This document shows positions 33,338-42,103 of a DNA stretch of 64,000 nucleotides, in pieces (within the stretch, counting starts at the first letter, position 1; the number at the start of each line of letters is the position of its first letter). Source of the stretch: Pseudomonas baetica (GTDB lineage Bacteria > Pseudomonadota > Gammaproteobacteria > Pseudomonadales > Pseudomonadaceae); NCBI RefSeq assembly GCF_002813455.1, contig NZ_PHHE01000001.1, forward strand, positions 186,001 to 250,000, given 5' to 3'. Made by a program: the position numbers and the translations under genes. The notes beneath the pieces are model-generated. The model was not told the DNA's origin, did no database searches, and was given only the letters and a program-made list of their open reading frames with translations.

Positions 33338-34665
33338 CAGTGGCTCAACCCGTATTTTTTAACTTTGTCGAACAGTGTGGTTTTGGCCATACCCAGTTCC
33401 AGGCTGGCCTGGGTCAGGTTGCCGCCGCTGCGTTGCAGGGCATCGCTGAGCAGGTTGCGCTCGAAGGCTTCCACCGCTTCGGCAAACGCCAGGCCCTGGC
33501 CCGCGCTGCCCGCGCCGGATTTTTTGAAGGCTGGCAGGCCGAGGGCGAAGCGCTCGGCGACGTTGCGCAGTTCACGCACGTTGCCCGGCCAGTCGTGGCT
33601 CATCAGGTGTGACAGCGTCTGGTTATCCAGTTCCGGCATTGCACGGTCAAAGCGCAGCGCCGACTGCTGGGTGAAGTGTTCGAACAGTTGCAGGATATCT
33701 TCGCGGCGTTCGCGCAATGGCGGCAATTCCAGCGTTACCACGTTGAGGCGGTAATACAGGTCGCTACGGAATTCGCCGGCCTTGCTCGACTCGTCGAGAT
33801 CGGATTTGGTCGCCGCAATCACCCGGCAATCCACCGCCACGCTCTGGTTCGAACCGAGGCGTTCGAGGGTGCGTTCCTGCAACACCCGCAGCAATTTGAT
33901 CTGCAATGGCAGCGGCATGCTTTCCACTTCGTCGAGGAACAGCGTGCCACCGTCGGCGTGTTCGATCTTGCCGATGCGGCGTTTGCCTGCGCCGGTGAAG
34001 GCGTTGGCTTCGTGGCCGAAAATCTCGCTTTCAAAAAGGTTTTCCGGCAGGCCGCCGCAGTTCAGCGCAACGAATTGTTTGCTGTGACGGCGGCTGAAAT
34101 CGTGCAGACAACGGGCGACCAGTTCTTTACCGGTACCGGTCTCGCCTTCGATCAACACGTTGGCCGAGGTGTCGGCGACGTTGGCGATCAGTTCGCGCAG
34201 CTTCTGCATGGCCGGCGAGCGCCCGATGATCCGCCCTTCAAGGGAATCACGCTCAGCCAGTTGCCGACGCAACGACGAGACTTCGCGCGCCAGGCTGCGT
34301 TGCTCCAGCGCGCGGCGTGCAACGTCCACCAGACGCTCCGGCGAGAACGGTTTTTCCATGAAGTCGTAGGCGCCTTTCTGCATTGCGCCGACGGCCATGG
34401 AGATGTCGCCGTGGCCGGTGATCAACACCACGGGCAAGCTGCGGTCGCGTTGCTTGAGGCGGGTCAGCAGTTCCAGGCCATCGATGCCGGGCAGGCGAAT
34501 GTCGCTGATGACGATGCCGGCAAAGTTGTCGCCGACGCGCTCCAGCGCTTCTTCGGCACTGCCGACGCCGATGCAGGGAATGTCTTCCAGCGTCAGCGCT
34601 TGCTGGCAGCCGAGCAACACATGGGGGTCGTCTTCGACGATCAGCACACTAAGGTCGTGATTCAT
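33337..34665 (-). CDS. aauR: AauR, sigma-54-dependent response regulator for acidic amino-acid uptake
   Basis: This 442-residue NtrC/DctD-class regulator has a receiver domain (DD near 12, Asp in VISDIRLPG, Lys in MEKPFSP), an AAA+ domain with Walker A GETGTGKE and Walker B GTLFLDE, and a C-terminal Fis-type HTH (GGNLTQASLELGMAKTTLFD). The motif normally GAFTGA is NAFTGA here (HEANAFTGAGKRR). It overlaps aauS by the ATGA at 34662. With aatJQMP downstream in the same locus, this matches the aau system of P. putida, where AauR activates glutamate and aspartate uptake genes with sigma-54. Phosphorylation by AauS is inferred. Confidence 0.9.
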   Translation of the reverse strand: MNHDLSVLIVEDDPHVLLGCQQALTLEDIPCIGVGSAEEALERVGDNFAGIVISDIRLPGIDGLELLTRLKQRDRSLPVVLITGHGDISMAVGAMQKGAYDFMEKPFSPERLVDVARRALEQRSLAREVSSLRRQLAERDSLEGRIIGRSPAMQKLRELIANVADTSANVLIEGETGTGKELVARCLHDFSRRHSKQFVALNCGGLPENLFESEIFGHEANAFTGAGKRRIGKIEHADGGTLFLDEVESMPLPLQIKLLRVLQERTLERLGSNQSVAVDCRVIAATKSDLDESSKAGEFRSDLYYRLNVVTLELPPLRERREDILQLFEHFTQQSALRFDRAMPELDNQTLSHLMSHDWPGNVRELRNVAERFALGLPAFKKSGAGSAGQGLAFAEAVEAFERNLLSDALQRSGGNLTQASLELGMAKTTLFDKVKKYGLSH

Positions 34666-36563
34666 ATTGGCTCGGCAGGAGTAGGGCTTACCAACGGTAA
34701 ACTGAGGACGAAGGTGGTGCCACCACCGCCAGGGTGTTCGACACCCAGGTGGCCGCCGGTGGCAGCGGCGAGGCTGGCCGAGAGGGTCAGGCCCAGACCC
34801 AGGCCTTGCTCGCCGGGCTTGGTGGTGAAGAACGGTTCGAACAGATGCTTACGTGCTTCGGCGTCGACACCATGGCCGTTGTCGCGCACCCGCAGGCGAT
34901 ATTTGCCGTTGAATTCCTCACCCTCCAGCCACAGTTGCGGCAGCGGTTGTGCCTGCATGGCGTCGAGGGCATTACCGATCAGGTTGACCAGAATCTGTTC
35001 GAGGCGGGTCTGGTCGATGTGCAACTGCACATCGATGAATTGCCGGTGCAGTTGCAGTGCCGGGTTTTCCAGACGGGCGCCGAGCAATTGCAGTGCGGCG
35101 TCCACGGCTTTGCCGAGGCTGGCCTGGCCCTGATTGTCACCGCGCCGGGCAAACGAACGCAGGCTCGCGGTGATCCGGCCCATGCGGTCGATCAGGTCGT
35201 TGATGGTCTTGAGGTTGGTGCTGGCGACATCCAGTTGACCACGCTCCAGAAAGCGCACGGTATTGCCCGACAGCGTGCGCATCGCCGCCAGTGGCTGGTT
35301 CAATTCGTGGGCGATGCTGGTCGACATTTGGCCGATGGCGGCGAGTTTGCCGGCCTGCACCAGTTCATCCTGAGCGCGGCGCAAGGTTTCTTCGGCCTGC
35401 CGGCGTTCGCGGATCTGGCTCTTGAGGCGCTCATTGCTCGCGCGCAGGTCGGCGGTGCGTTCGGTAATCCGACGCTCCAGTTGATTGTTGGCTTCCTGCA
35501 AGGCTTCGCGGGCGGCGAGGCGCGTGGCGATGACCTTGCGTCGCTCGTTCCAGGCGATCAGCAGGAACGCCACCAGCGCAAACGCCACGGCCACCAGAAT
35601 CCCCTGATTGATGGCCTCGCGACGCAGATCCTGCAACGGCGTCAGCAGGGTGAAATTCCACGGCGTATCGCTCAACGGCCGGGTCTGCGCCAGATAGCTG
35701 ATGTCGTCTTCGCCGGACTGCACTTCGCTGTTGGCCGGGAAGGTGAGTTTTTCTACGCCTTCGGAGAGTGTTTCTCGGGCCAGCGGTTGCAGTTCATTGA
35801 GCGGGAACCAGTAGTACTGCAGGCTGCGGGCGAGTTTTTCCTTGATCTCGTCACTCAACGCAATCACCGATTTCAGGCGCCGGGCCGGATCGCTGGAGAG
35901 AATGATGATGCCGTTTTCGTCGCTGACGAAGGCTTCGAGGCGCGCCCGCTGCCAGCGTTCTTCCATGGCTTCCAGACGCACTTTGACCACGGCGACGCCG
36001 ACGATCTTGCCGTGTTCTTCCAGGCCATGGGCCAGGTAGTAACCAGGTTCGCCGTTGGTGCTGCCGATCCCGTAGAACCGGCCCGGTTCGCCACGCACGG
36101 CTTTTTGAAAGTAGGCGCGGAAGGACAGGTCTTCCCCCAGGTAACTGTCGACATCGCGCCAGTTGCTGGTGGCCATGACGCGGCCGGTGGTGTCCATCAC
36201 GTAGATGGCCCGACTGCGGCTGCGCCGGTTCAGGCCTTCAAGGTATTCGTTGACCGTTTGCCGGTGTTCCGGGGTCGGGTCGGTCAGCAGTTGCGGGACA
36301 CTGGTTTCCAGTTCCAGCAGGCTGGGCAGATAGGTGTATTTGCTGATCTCGCTCTCGACCGCACGGGCGTGCAGTTCCAGCTGGCGCTGGCCGTTCTCGC
36401 CGAGGCTGCGGATACCGAAATGTTCACTGGTCCAGAAGCCGACAAAACCCAGACCGATCATCAGGGCGATGACCAGCGGCGGCAGGAACAGATGGCGAAT
36501 CAGACGGGGCTTCACGGCAAGTGATGGCGGCGCTGCGCGATAGAGATTGGGGTCGCATTTCAT
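34662..36563 (-). CDS. aauS: AauS, sensor histidine kinase for acidic amino acids
   Basis: This 633-residue DctB-type kinase has an N-terminal TM helix (about 25-45), a large periplasmic sensor of double-Cache type (up to about 305), a second TM helix (AINQGILVAVAFALVAFLLI), a coiled linker rich in Glu and Arg, and a cytoplasmic core. The phosphoacceptor His is in SIAHELNQPLAAMRTL. The ATPase boxes are NLIGNALDAM (N), DNGHGVD (G1) and GLGLGLTLS (G2). ATG 36563 has AAGG 8 nt upstream; GTG 36566 is an alternative. It is co-transcribed with aauR. Confidence 0.9.
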   Translation of the reverse strand: MKCDPNLYRAAPPSLAVKPRLIRHLFLPPLVIALMIGLGFVGFWTSEHFGIRSLGENGQRQLELHARAVESEISKYTYLPSLLELETSVPQLLTDPTPEHRQTVNEYLEGLNRRSRSRAIYVMDTTGRVMATSNWRDVDSYLGEDLSFRAYFQKAVRGEPGRFYGIGSTNGEPGYYLAHGLEEHGKIVGVAVVKVRLEAMEERWQRARLEAFVSDENGIIILSSDPARRLKSVIALSDEIKEKLARSLQYYWFPLNELQPLARETLSEGVEKLTFPANSEVQSGEDDISYLAQTRPLSDTPWNFTLLTPLQDLRREAINQGILVAVAFALVAFLLIAWNERRKVIATRLAAREALQEANNQLERRITERTADLRASNERLKSQIRERRQAEETLRRAQDELVQAGKLAAIGQMSTSIAHELNQPLAAMRTLSGNTVRFLERGQLDVASTNLKTINDLIDRMGRITASLRSFARRGDNQGQASLGKAVDAALQLLGARLENPALQLHRQFIDVQLHIDQTRLEQILVNLIGNALDAMQAQPLPQLWLEGEEFNGKYRLRVRDNGHGVDAEARKHLFEPFFTTKPGEQGLGLGLTLSASLAAATGGHLGVEHPGGGGTTFVLSLPLVSPTPAEPI

Positions 36564-36616
36564 CACAGATGCCTTGGGTCAACCACCACACTTGTTGCGA
36601 GGGCAACGCCGGCCCT

Positions 36617-36706
36617 TGTGGGAGCGAGCCTGCTCGCGAAAGCGGACTGACATTCAACATCCAGGCTGAATGTAATGGCCTCTTCGCGAGCAGGCTCGCT
36701 CCCACA
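36617..36706. repeat. REPIN between aatP and aauS
   Basis: TGTGGGAGCGAGCCTGCTCG and GCGAGCAGGCTCGCTCCCAC flank a spacer of about 45 nt. It separates aatP (3' end 36741) from aauS and may protect the aat transcript or attenuate read-through. Confidence 0.9.
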
Positions 36707-36740
36707 GGGAAGGAGCAATGCCCCGGCGGGTGTGTTGCTT

Positions 36741-37475
36741 TTAGTGCTGCAGGATTTTCTCGAGGAAGTGCTGCGCGCGTTCGGAGCGGGCGCTGATGTC
36801 GCCGAAGAACTCCTCTTTCGGGCAGTCTTCGATGATCTTGCCGGCGTCCATGAAGATCACCCGGTCCGCCACTTTGCGGGCGAAGCCCATTTCGTGGGTC
36901 ACGCACATCATGGTCATGCCTTCGTGGGCCAGTTGCACCATCACGTCGAGCACTTCGTTGACCATTTCCGGGTCGAGCGCCGAGGTCGGTTCGTCGAACA
37001 GCATGACGATCGGGTCCATCGCCAGCGCACGGGCAATCGCCACACGCTGTTGCTGACCGCCGGACAATTGGCCCGGGTGCTTGTGGGCGTGAGCAGACAG
37101 ACCTACACGCTCAAGCAGTTGCAGACCTTTGTTGGTCGCCTCTTCCTTGCTGCGGCCCAACACCTTGATCTGCGCGATGGTCAGGTTTTCGGTGATGGTC
37201 AGGTGCGGGAACAGTTCGAAATGCTGGAACACCATGCCCACGCGCGAACGCAGTTTCGGCAGGTTGGTCTTCGGGTCGGCAATCGAAGTGCCGTCGACGA
37301 CGATGTCGCCTTTCTGGAACGGCTCCAGCGCGTTGACGCACTTGATCAGGGTCGATTTGCCGGAACCCGACGGGCCGCAGACCACGATCACTTCGCCTTT
37401 TTTGACCTCGGTGCTGCAATCAGTCAGCACCTGGAAGTCCCCATACCACTTGTTGATGTTTTTGATAGAGATCAT
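36741..37475 (-). CDS. aatP: AatP, glutamate/aspartate ABC transporter ATPase
   Basis: This 244-residue polar amino-acid transport ATPase energises uptake of acidic amino acids by the AatQ/AatM permease. Walker A is GPSGSGKST (about 36), the signature is LSGGQQQR, Walker B is [11 protein letters not shown], and the switch His is in [11 protein letters not shown]. The gene overlaps aatM by ATGA and is last of the four aat genes. A single REPIN follows. Confidence 0.93.
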   Translation of the reverse strand: MISIKNINKWYGDFQVLTDCSTEVKKGEVIVVCGPSGSGKSTLIKCVNALEPFQKGDIVVDGTSIADPKTNLPKLRSRVGMVFQHFELFPHLTITENLTIAQIKVLGRSKEEATNKGLQLLERVGLSAHAHKHPGQLSGGQQQRVAIARALAMDPIVMLFDEPTSALDPEMVNEVLDVMVQLAHEGMTMMCVTHEMGFARKVADRVIFMDAGKIIEDCPKEEFFGDISARSERAQHFLEKILQH

Positions 37476-38143
37476 ACGGCGAACCTTTTTTGCAGACGCT
37501 TGACCAGCAGCGAGGCGGCAAAGCTGATGATGAAGTACACGACACCGGCGAAAATCAGGAACTCATTGGAACGACCAATGATGTCGCCGCTGGCGCGGGA
37601 GGCGTTGAGGAAATCCACCAGGCCCACGGTGTAAACCAGCGAGGTGTCCTGGAACAGAATGATGCTCTGCTGCAGCAGCAGCGGGGTCATCTTGCGAAAG
37701 GCCTGCGGCAGGATGATCAGACGCATCATCTGGCCGTAGCTCATGCCCAGCGCTTGCGCAGCACCCATCTGGCCTTTGGGAATCGACTGCACGCCGGCCC
37801 GGACGATTTCGCAGAAGTACGCCGCTTCGAACATCATGAACGCCACGATGCACGAGGTGAACGCACCGATCGGGGTGTCTTCGCCGGTGATCCAGCGCAG
37901 CACGAACGGCACCGCCAGATAGAACCAGGTGATCACCAGCAGCAGCGGGATCGAACGGAAATAGTTGACGTACGCGCCGGCAACGTTGGACAGCAGTTTG
38001 TTATGCGACAGCCGGCACAGTGCAAGGATGGTGCCGAGAATGATCCCGCCGACCACGCCCATGGCCATCAGCTTGAGGGTCATCACCATGCCGTTCCACA
38101 AACCGGGAATGGCCGGGACGATGCCACTGAAATCGAATTCCAT
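37472..38143 (-). CDS. aatM: AatM, glutamate/aspartate ABC transporter permease
   Basis: This 223-residue inner-membrane permease of the HisM/GltK type has five hydrophobic segments. It has the EAA-type loop ([22 protein letters not shown]) that docks on AatP. It pairs with AatQ, starts at the aatQ stop (TAATG overlap), and overlaps aatP at its 3' end, so aatQ, aatM and aatP are translationally coupled. Confidence 0.92.
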   Translation of the reverse strand: MEFDFSGIVPAIPGLWNGMVMTLKLMAMGVVGGIILGTILALCRLSHNKLLSNVAGAYVNYFRSIPLLLVITWFYLAVPFVLRWITGEDTPIGAFTSCIVAFMMFEAAYFCEIVRAGVQSIPKGQMGAAQALGMSYGQMMRLIILPQAFRKMTPLLLQQSIILFQDTSLVYTVGLVDFLNASRASGDIIGRSNEFLIFAGVVYFIISFAASLLVKRLQKRFAV

Positions 38144-38889
38144 TATTTACCCCCCACGGAGATCAGGCCGGGCACGGCGACTTTCTTCTCGACCACGCGC
38201 ATCAGCAGCATGAGGCTCATGTTCAGGGTGAAATAGATCAGCGTCGCCAGGGTGAACGCTTCGAACAGGTTGGCCGAGAACTCGGCGGTCTGTTTGGTCT
38301 GCGCGAGCAGCTCCATCAAACCGATCAGCGAAGCCACGGAGGAGTTCTTGAAGACGTTCAGGAATTCCGAGGTAAGCGGCGGAATGATGATCCGGTAGGC
38401 CTGGGGCAGCAGCACGTTCCAGTAGATCTGCGGCAGCTTGAAACCCATGGCGCGGGCCGCCGATTCCTGGCCGCGTGGCAGCGCCTGGATACCGGTGCGT
38501 ACCTGTTCGCAGACACGGGCGGCGGTGAACAGACCCAGGCACACGACAACACTCAGGTAAGCCGAGGTGGTCGGGTTAAGATCCTGCTTGTACCACTCCT
38601 GCAGATCCGCCGGCAGCAAGTCGGGCACCAGGAAGTACCAGATGAACAGTTGAACCAGCAGCGGCACGTTACGGAAGAGTTCGACGTAGCAGGTGGCGAT
38701 GCCCGACACGATGCGGTTCGGCACAGTACGCATGACGCCCAGTATCGAGCCCAGCAGCAGGGCGATGATCCAGGCCACGATGGCGATGGCGATGGTCCAG
38801 CCCAGCCCGGAGATGAACCAGTCGAGATAGGTCTCGCTGCCCACGCCGGTGGACTTGAAGAACACGCCCCAGTCCCAGTTGTAATTCAT
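38143..38889 (-). CDS. aatQ: AatQ, glutamate/aspartate ABC transporter permease
   Basis: This 248-residue permease has the same fold as AatM, with an N-terminal extension (MNYNWDWGVFFKSTGVGSET) typical of GltJ-type subunits. The EAA loop is EQVRTGIQALPRGQESAARAMG, and GLMELLAQTKQTAEFS is also characteristic. It comes 189 bp after aatJ; a strong hairpin lies in that interval. With AatM it forms the membrane channel. Confidence 0.92.
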   Translation of the reverse strand: MNYNWDWGVFFKSTGVGSETYLDWFISGLGWTIAIAIVAWIIALLLGSILGVMRTVPNRIVSGIATCYVELFRNVPLLVQLFIWYFLVPDLLPADLQEWYKQDLNPTTSAYLSVVVCLGLFTAARVCEQVRTGIQALPRGQESAARAMGFKLPQIYWNVLLPQAYRIIIPPLTSEFLNVFKNSSVASLIGLMELLAQTKQTAEFSANLFEAFTLATLIYFTLNMSLMLLMRVVEKKVAVPGLISVGGK

Positions 38890-39032
38890 TAGGGTCTCCC
38901 CTCGATTCGATCAATGTACAAGTGCCCGCCCGGGAAACTCCGTTCCCTCTGATCGTGTAGATCAGGCACACGCGATCGGCTCGACAGCCACCGGTTCGAG
39001 TGTTTCCAAAAAGTGCAGCAGGGAGTGACAAA

Positions 39033-39061
39033 CTCCTGAAAGGGCGGCGCCCCTTCAGGAG
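39033..39061 (-). terminator. Attenuator-like hairpin between aatJ and aatQ
   Basis: CTCCTGAAAGGGC and GCCCCTTCAGGAG pair over 12 of 13 positions with a 3-nt loop, 18 nt after the aatJ stop on the minus strand. The downstream run is TTTGTC, so read-through is likely. Such a hairpin would yield more binding protein than membrane subunits. Confidence 0.7.
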
Positions 39062-39078
39062 ATAAGGTTAGTCAGAAA

Positions 39079-39993
39079 TCAGGATTTCTTGTCGTCAGCC
39101 GCTTTGTCGGTCGGATTGGCGATCAGGGCCTTGAGCTCGTCGCTCATCGGGAAGTTCAGGTTCAGGCCTTTTGGCGGAATCGGCTGCATGAACCACTTCT
39201 CGTAGATCTTGTTGATCGCGCCCGACTTGTAGGTCGCCACGATGGCGTCATCGACAGCCTTTTTGAACGGCTCGTCGCCTTTGCGCATCATGCAGCCGTA
39301 GATTTCGTACGACTGTGGTGTGCCGGTGACGGCCCAGTCGGTGGCTTTCTTGGCCTTGGCGGCTTCGCCGGCCAGCAGGGCGTCGTCCATCATGAACGCA
39401 ACGGCACGGCCCGATTCCAGCATCTGGAAGGATTCGCCGTGGTCTTTGGCGGAGATGACGTTCATGCCCATCTGCTTGTCGGCGTTCATCGCCTTGAGGA
39501 TGCGCTCGGACGTGGTGCCAGCGGTGGTCACGACGTTCTTGCCTTTGAGGTCGTCGAAATCCTTGTACTTGGAGTCAGCCTTGGACAGCAGACGGGTACC
39601 GATTTCGAAGATGCCGACGGAGAAGTCAACTTGCTGCTGACGCTCGACGTTGTTGGTGGTGGAACCGCACTCGACGTCCACGGTGCCGTTCTGCACCAGC
39701 GGGATACGGGTTTGCGAGGTCACCAGGTTGTATTTGACTTGCAGGTTCGGCAGGTCGAGGTCTTTCTTGATGGCTTCGACGATGGCCAGCTGGATGTCGT
39801 GGGAGTAGCCCACTGGTTTGCCGGAAGCGTCAGCGATGTAGGAAAACGGGATGGAGGCGTCGCGGTGACCCAGAGTGATCACACCCGACTCTTTGATCTT
39901 CTTCAGGGTGCCGGTGAGCTCGGCGGCGAAAACTGGCGTGCTGATCAGAGCGGCAGCAATGGCTGCGCCCAGGATATGGGGAACGATGCGCAT
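39079..39993 (-). CDS. aatJ: AatJ, glutamate/aspartate periplasmic binding protein
   Basis: This 304-residue binding protein (GltI/AatJ) captures glutamate and aspartate in the periplasm. A signal peptide (cleaved after the ALISTPVFAA region) precedes a type-II fold with typical blocks GVITLGHRDASIPFSYIAD, VGYSHDIQLAIVEAIK, NLVTSQTRIPLVQNGTVDVE and ECGSTTNNVERQ. The start ATG 39993 has GAGGA upstream. The gene is first of aatJQMP and has its own sigma-54 promoter and AauR-type sites upstream. Confidence 0.93.
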   Translation of the reverse strand: MRIVPHILGAAIAAALISTPVFAAELTGTLKKIKESGVITLGHRDASIPFSYIADASGKPVGYSHDIQLAIVEAIKKDLDLPNLQVKYNLVTSQTRIPLVQNGTVDVECGSTTNNVERQQQVDFSVGIFEIGTRLLSKADSKYKDFDDLKGKNVVTTAGTTSERILKAMNADKQMGMNVISAKDHGESFQMLESGRAVAFMMDDALLAGEAAKAKKATDWAVTGTPQSYEIYGCMMRKGDEPFKKAVDDAIVATYKSGAINKIYEKWFMQPIPPKGLNLNFPMSDELKALIANPTDKAADDKKS

Positions 39994-40107
39994 CAAATTT
40001 TCCTCGAATTGTTTTTTTTATGGAGCCAGTTTGTCGGCCCTTTTGTGCTTCGAATGCCTGACGGCTCCTGAAGTGTTGGCTCACAGGCATTCGTCGAGAG
40101 AGTGTAG

Positions 40108-40123
40108 AGCATGAGTCGTGCCA
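40108..40123 (-). promoter_or_regulatory. Sigma-54 (-24/-12) promoter of aatJQMP
   Basis: Read on the minus strand, TGGCACGACTCATGCT matches the sigma-54 consensus TGGCACG-N4-TTGCW except for one base, with the invariant GG (40121-40122) and GC (40109-40110) at correct spacing. The -12 end is about 115 bp upstream of the aatJ ATG. This fits an AauR-controlled, RpoN-dependent operon. Confidence 0.85.
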
Positions 40124-40199
40124 GACCAGTCGACAAGACTTAACTCTTTGATCTGTATAGTGATTAATTTTTTGTGGCGATATTTTTTGCCACGGATGA

Positions 40200-40244
40200 T
40201 CCGGTTAACCGAACCGACCGGAAAGTCGCGTTCGGAAAACCGAA
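40200..40244. promoter_or_regulatory. Two AauR-type upstream activating sites (TTCGG-N4-CCGAA)
   Basis: TTCGGAAAACCGAA (40231-40244) is a perfect inverted repeat, and TCCGGTTAACCGAA (40200-40213) is the same with one change. Their centres are 31 bp apart, three helical turns, and 80-120 bp upstream of the sigma-54 promoter, as expected for an enhancer. The motif is the one I recall for P. putida AauR. Confidence 0.8.
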
Positions 40245-40251
40245 TGAACGG

Positions 40252-40665
40252 TCAGCCGCTGTTCGCGCTGAGCGCCGTTTCATGCAGGTACTGCCATTCG
40301 ACGTGACCTGCCTGAGCCTGAAGGATCGCCACAGAAAGTCGAGCGTGGACGGTGTCGCCCTGGTAATGCGTTTCGATATAACTCAACGCAATGGTCTCGC
40401 CTTCTTGCCAGACCGTATGCAGGTCGCTGATCTCGATCTTCAGGCCAGGCCTGCCTCCCACTGTTGCTTTGAACAATTGCTCCACTTGCGCGCGATCAAC
40501 CTTCATGCCCGAGGTGGTGACCATGGCGAAGTCGTTGGCGAAGACGCTCATCAGTGGCGCGATGGCGGCTTCGCCGCTGCCGTCGCTATCGGTAAATACG
40601 CGATGAATCAGTTCATGCACGTGGTGAATGCTGTATTGCGCTTGTTCAATCAGGTTGTCGTTCAT
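40252..40665 (-). CDS. SnoaL/DUF4440 NTF2-like protein
   Basis: This 137-residue cytosolic protein has the NTF2-like cone fold: two N-terminal helices, then FANDFAMVTTSGMKVDRAQV and a sheet (LKIEISDLHTVWQEGETIAL, SYIETHYQGD). Proteins of this type are small-molecule-binding or isomerase-like, with no reliable function. It overlaps the 3' end of the upstream MFS gene by 20 nt (40646-40665), so the two form a coupled pair. Its own 3' end is 8 bp from the AauR sites of aatJ. Confidence 0.8.
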   Translation of the reverse strand: MNDNLIEQAQYSIHHVHELIHRVFTDSDGSGEAAIAPLMSVFANDFAMVTTSGMKVDRAQVEQLFKATVGGRPGLKIEISDLHTVWQEGETIALSYIETHYQGDTVHARLSVAILQAQAGHVEWQYLHETALSANSG

Positions 40666-42013
40666 GGGGTGCCTTTGCAGGGTTCAATTGACTCATCGAA
40701 AAAAGCGGGAGCAGTCCGGCCAGCGCCGCTATCACAAACGTCGCGTGGTAGGCATCGGTCGTGCCGAACGGCTTGAGCAGCAGGTTGAAGATCATCAGCA
40801 ACAGCGCCGCACCGAAGCTGAACGACAGCTGCCGACTGATGTTCCAGATCACACTGGCCTTGTGCGTGTCGCTGCCGCTGAAATCCAGCAGCGCAGTGGC
40901 TTGCGCGGTGTTCGCGCCGAGGCCACCGCCAATGCCCATCAAGCCATAGGCGATGACAATTACCCCGATACTGGCTGGCGCATTCACCAGCGTCAGTGTG
41001 GCGATGCCGGCGCTGTGTAGCAGCAGGCCAAGCGTGAACAGGCGTTTGGCGCCGACCTGGTTATAGACCCGGCCACCGATCAGCATCGCGATGAACGCGC
41101 CGATGGCGTAGACGATCATGAACATCCCGGTCAGTCGGGCGCTGAAGTGCAGGATGTTCTGCAGAAAGAACATGCTCAGCAGATTGACCCCGGTGAACAC
41201 ACCCGGAATGGCGTAATAGATGAAGATCGAAGTGCTGAGCCTGGTGCTTTTGAGCAGGCCCAGATCGATGATCGGCTGGTTAGCTTGGCGGTAATGGCGC
41301 AGGTACAGAACAATAAACAGCAGGCCCACCGTCACCCAGGCAAGTGCCATCAACGGCGGATAGTCGCCGCCATACAACGACATGCCCATCAGCAGAGTGG
41401 CGAGTGCTGCGCTCACCAGCAGCAGACCTTTAATGTCTGGGCGCGGCAGGCTGGCCGGTCTGGCTTCCTTGATCCACCACCACGACAATCCGGCGGCAAT
41501 CAACGAGAACGGAATATTGCTGTAGAACACCCAGCGCCACGAGCTGCTGTCGACGATGGCCCCGCCGAGGGTCGGCGAAATCGCCGGAGCAATCAGTGCT
41601 ACAGCCATCACCAGAGTAGAGATTTTTGTCCGTTGCTCGCCGTGAAACAGATTGAAGGTCAGCGCCTGTCCGACCGGAATCAGCAAGCCGCCGCCGATGC
41701 CCTGCACGAAGCGCCAGAACACCAGTGCCGGGAACTGCTCGGCCAGACCACACATCCACACCGATCCGCTGAACACCAGCATGGACACCGTGAGAATCTT
41801 CCGGCTACCGAAACGAGCCGCCAGCCAGGTGCTCAGCGGAATGATCAACGTCAGCCCGAGAATGTAAGCGTTGGCCACCCAGGCAACCGAGGAAGTACTG
41901 ACTTGTAAACTCACCGACAAACTGGGCAATGCCACCGCCGACATGAAGATGTTGATGCAGTCGATAAAGAACCCGAGCAGAAAGATTGACGCAACTTTGT
42001 AGCGGTAACTCAT
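40646..42013 (-). CDS. DHA2/EmrB-type MFS transporter
   Basis: This 455-residue major-facilitator transporter has 14 hydrophobic segments and the EmrB/QacA signs: SVAWVANAYILGLTLIIPLS near TM2, WLAARFGSRKI (the conserved loop motif) and GIGGGLLIPVGQAL in TM5. It probably exports a drug or metabolite by proton antiport. ATG 42013 follows GGGGAAAC; the frame is open further upstream but gives no plausible N-terminus. It is divergent from a LysR gene with 90 bp between the starts, which suggests control by that regulator. Confidence 0.88.
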   Translation of the reverse strand: MSYRYKVASIFLLGFFIDCINIFMSAVALPSLSVSLQVSTSSVAWVANAYILGLTLIIPLSTWLAARFGSRKILTVSMLVFSGSVWMCGLAEQFPALVFWRFVQGIGGGLLIPVGQALTFNLFHGEQRTKISTLVMAVALIAPAISPTLGGAIVDSSSWRWVFYSNIPFSLIAAGLSWWWIKEARPASLPRPDIKGLLLVSAALATLLMGMSLYGGDYPPLMALAWVTVGLLFIVLYLRHYRQANQPIIDLGLLKSTRLSTSIFIYYAIPGVFTGVNLLSMFFLQNILHFSARLTGMFMIVYAIGAFIAMLIGGRVYNQVGAKRLFTLGLLLHSAGIATLTLVNAPASIGVIVIAYGLMGIGGGLGANTAQATALLDFSGSDTHKASVIWNISRQLSFSFGAALLLMIFNLLLKPFGTTDAYHATFVIAALAGLLPLFSMSQLNPAKAPHERQPD

Positions 42014-42103
42014 GGTGTTTCCCCTTTGTCGACGAGGATAGGGGCGATAGACTCCGACCGTCGATGCAATGGGGCTGAACACAATGTTTGACAGGATTTG
42101 ACA

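Noticed and set aside
33819..34034. Alternative reading frames within aauR as separate proteins
   Set aside because: They overlap a complete, well-recognised regulator and have arginine/serine-rich artefact composition.
34734..36524. 596-residue plus-strand open frame opposite aauS
   Set aside because: Despite its length it mirrors aauS with third-position GC bias; the family domains are on the minus strand.
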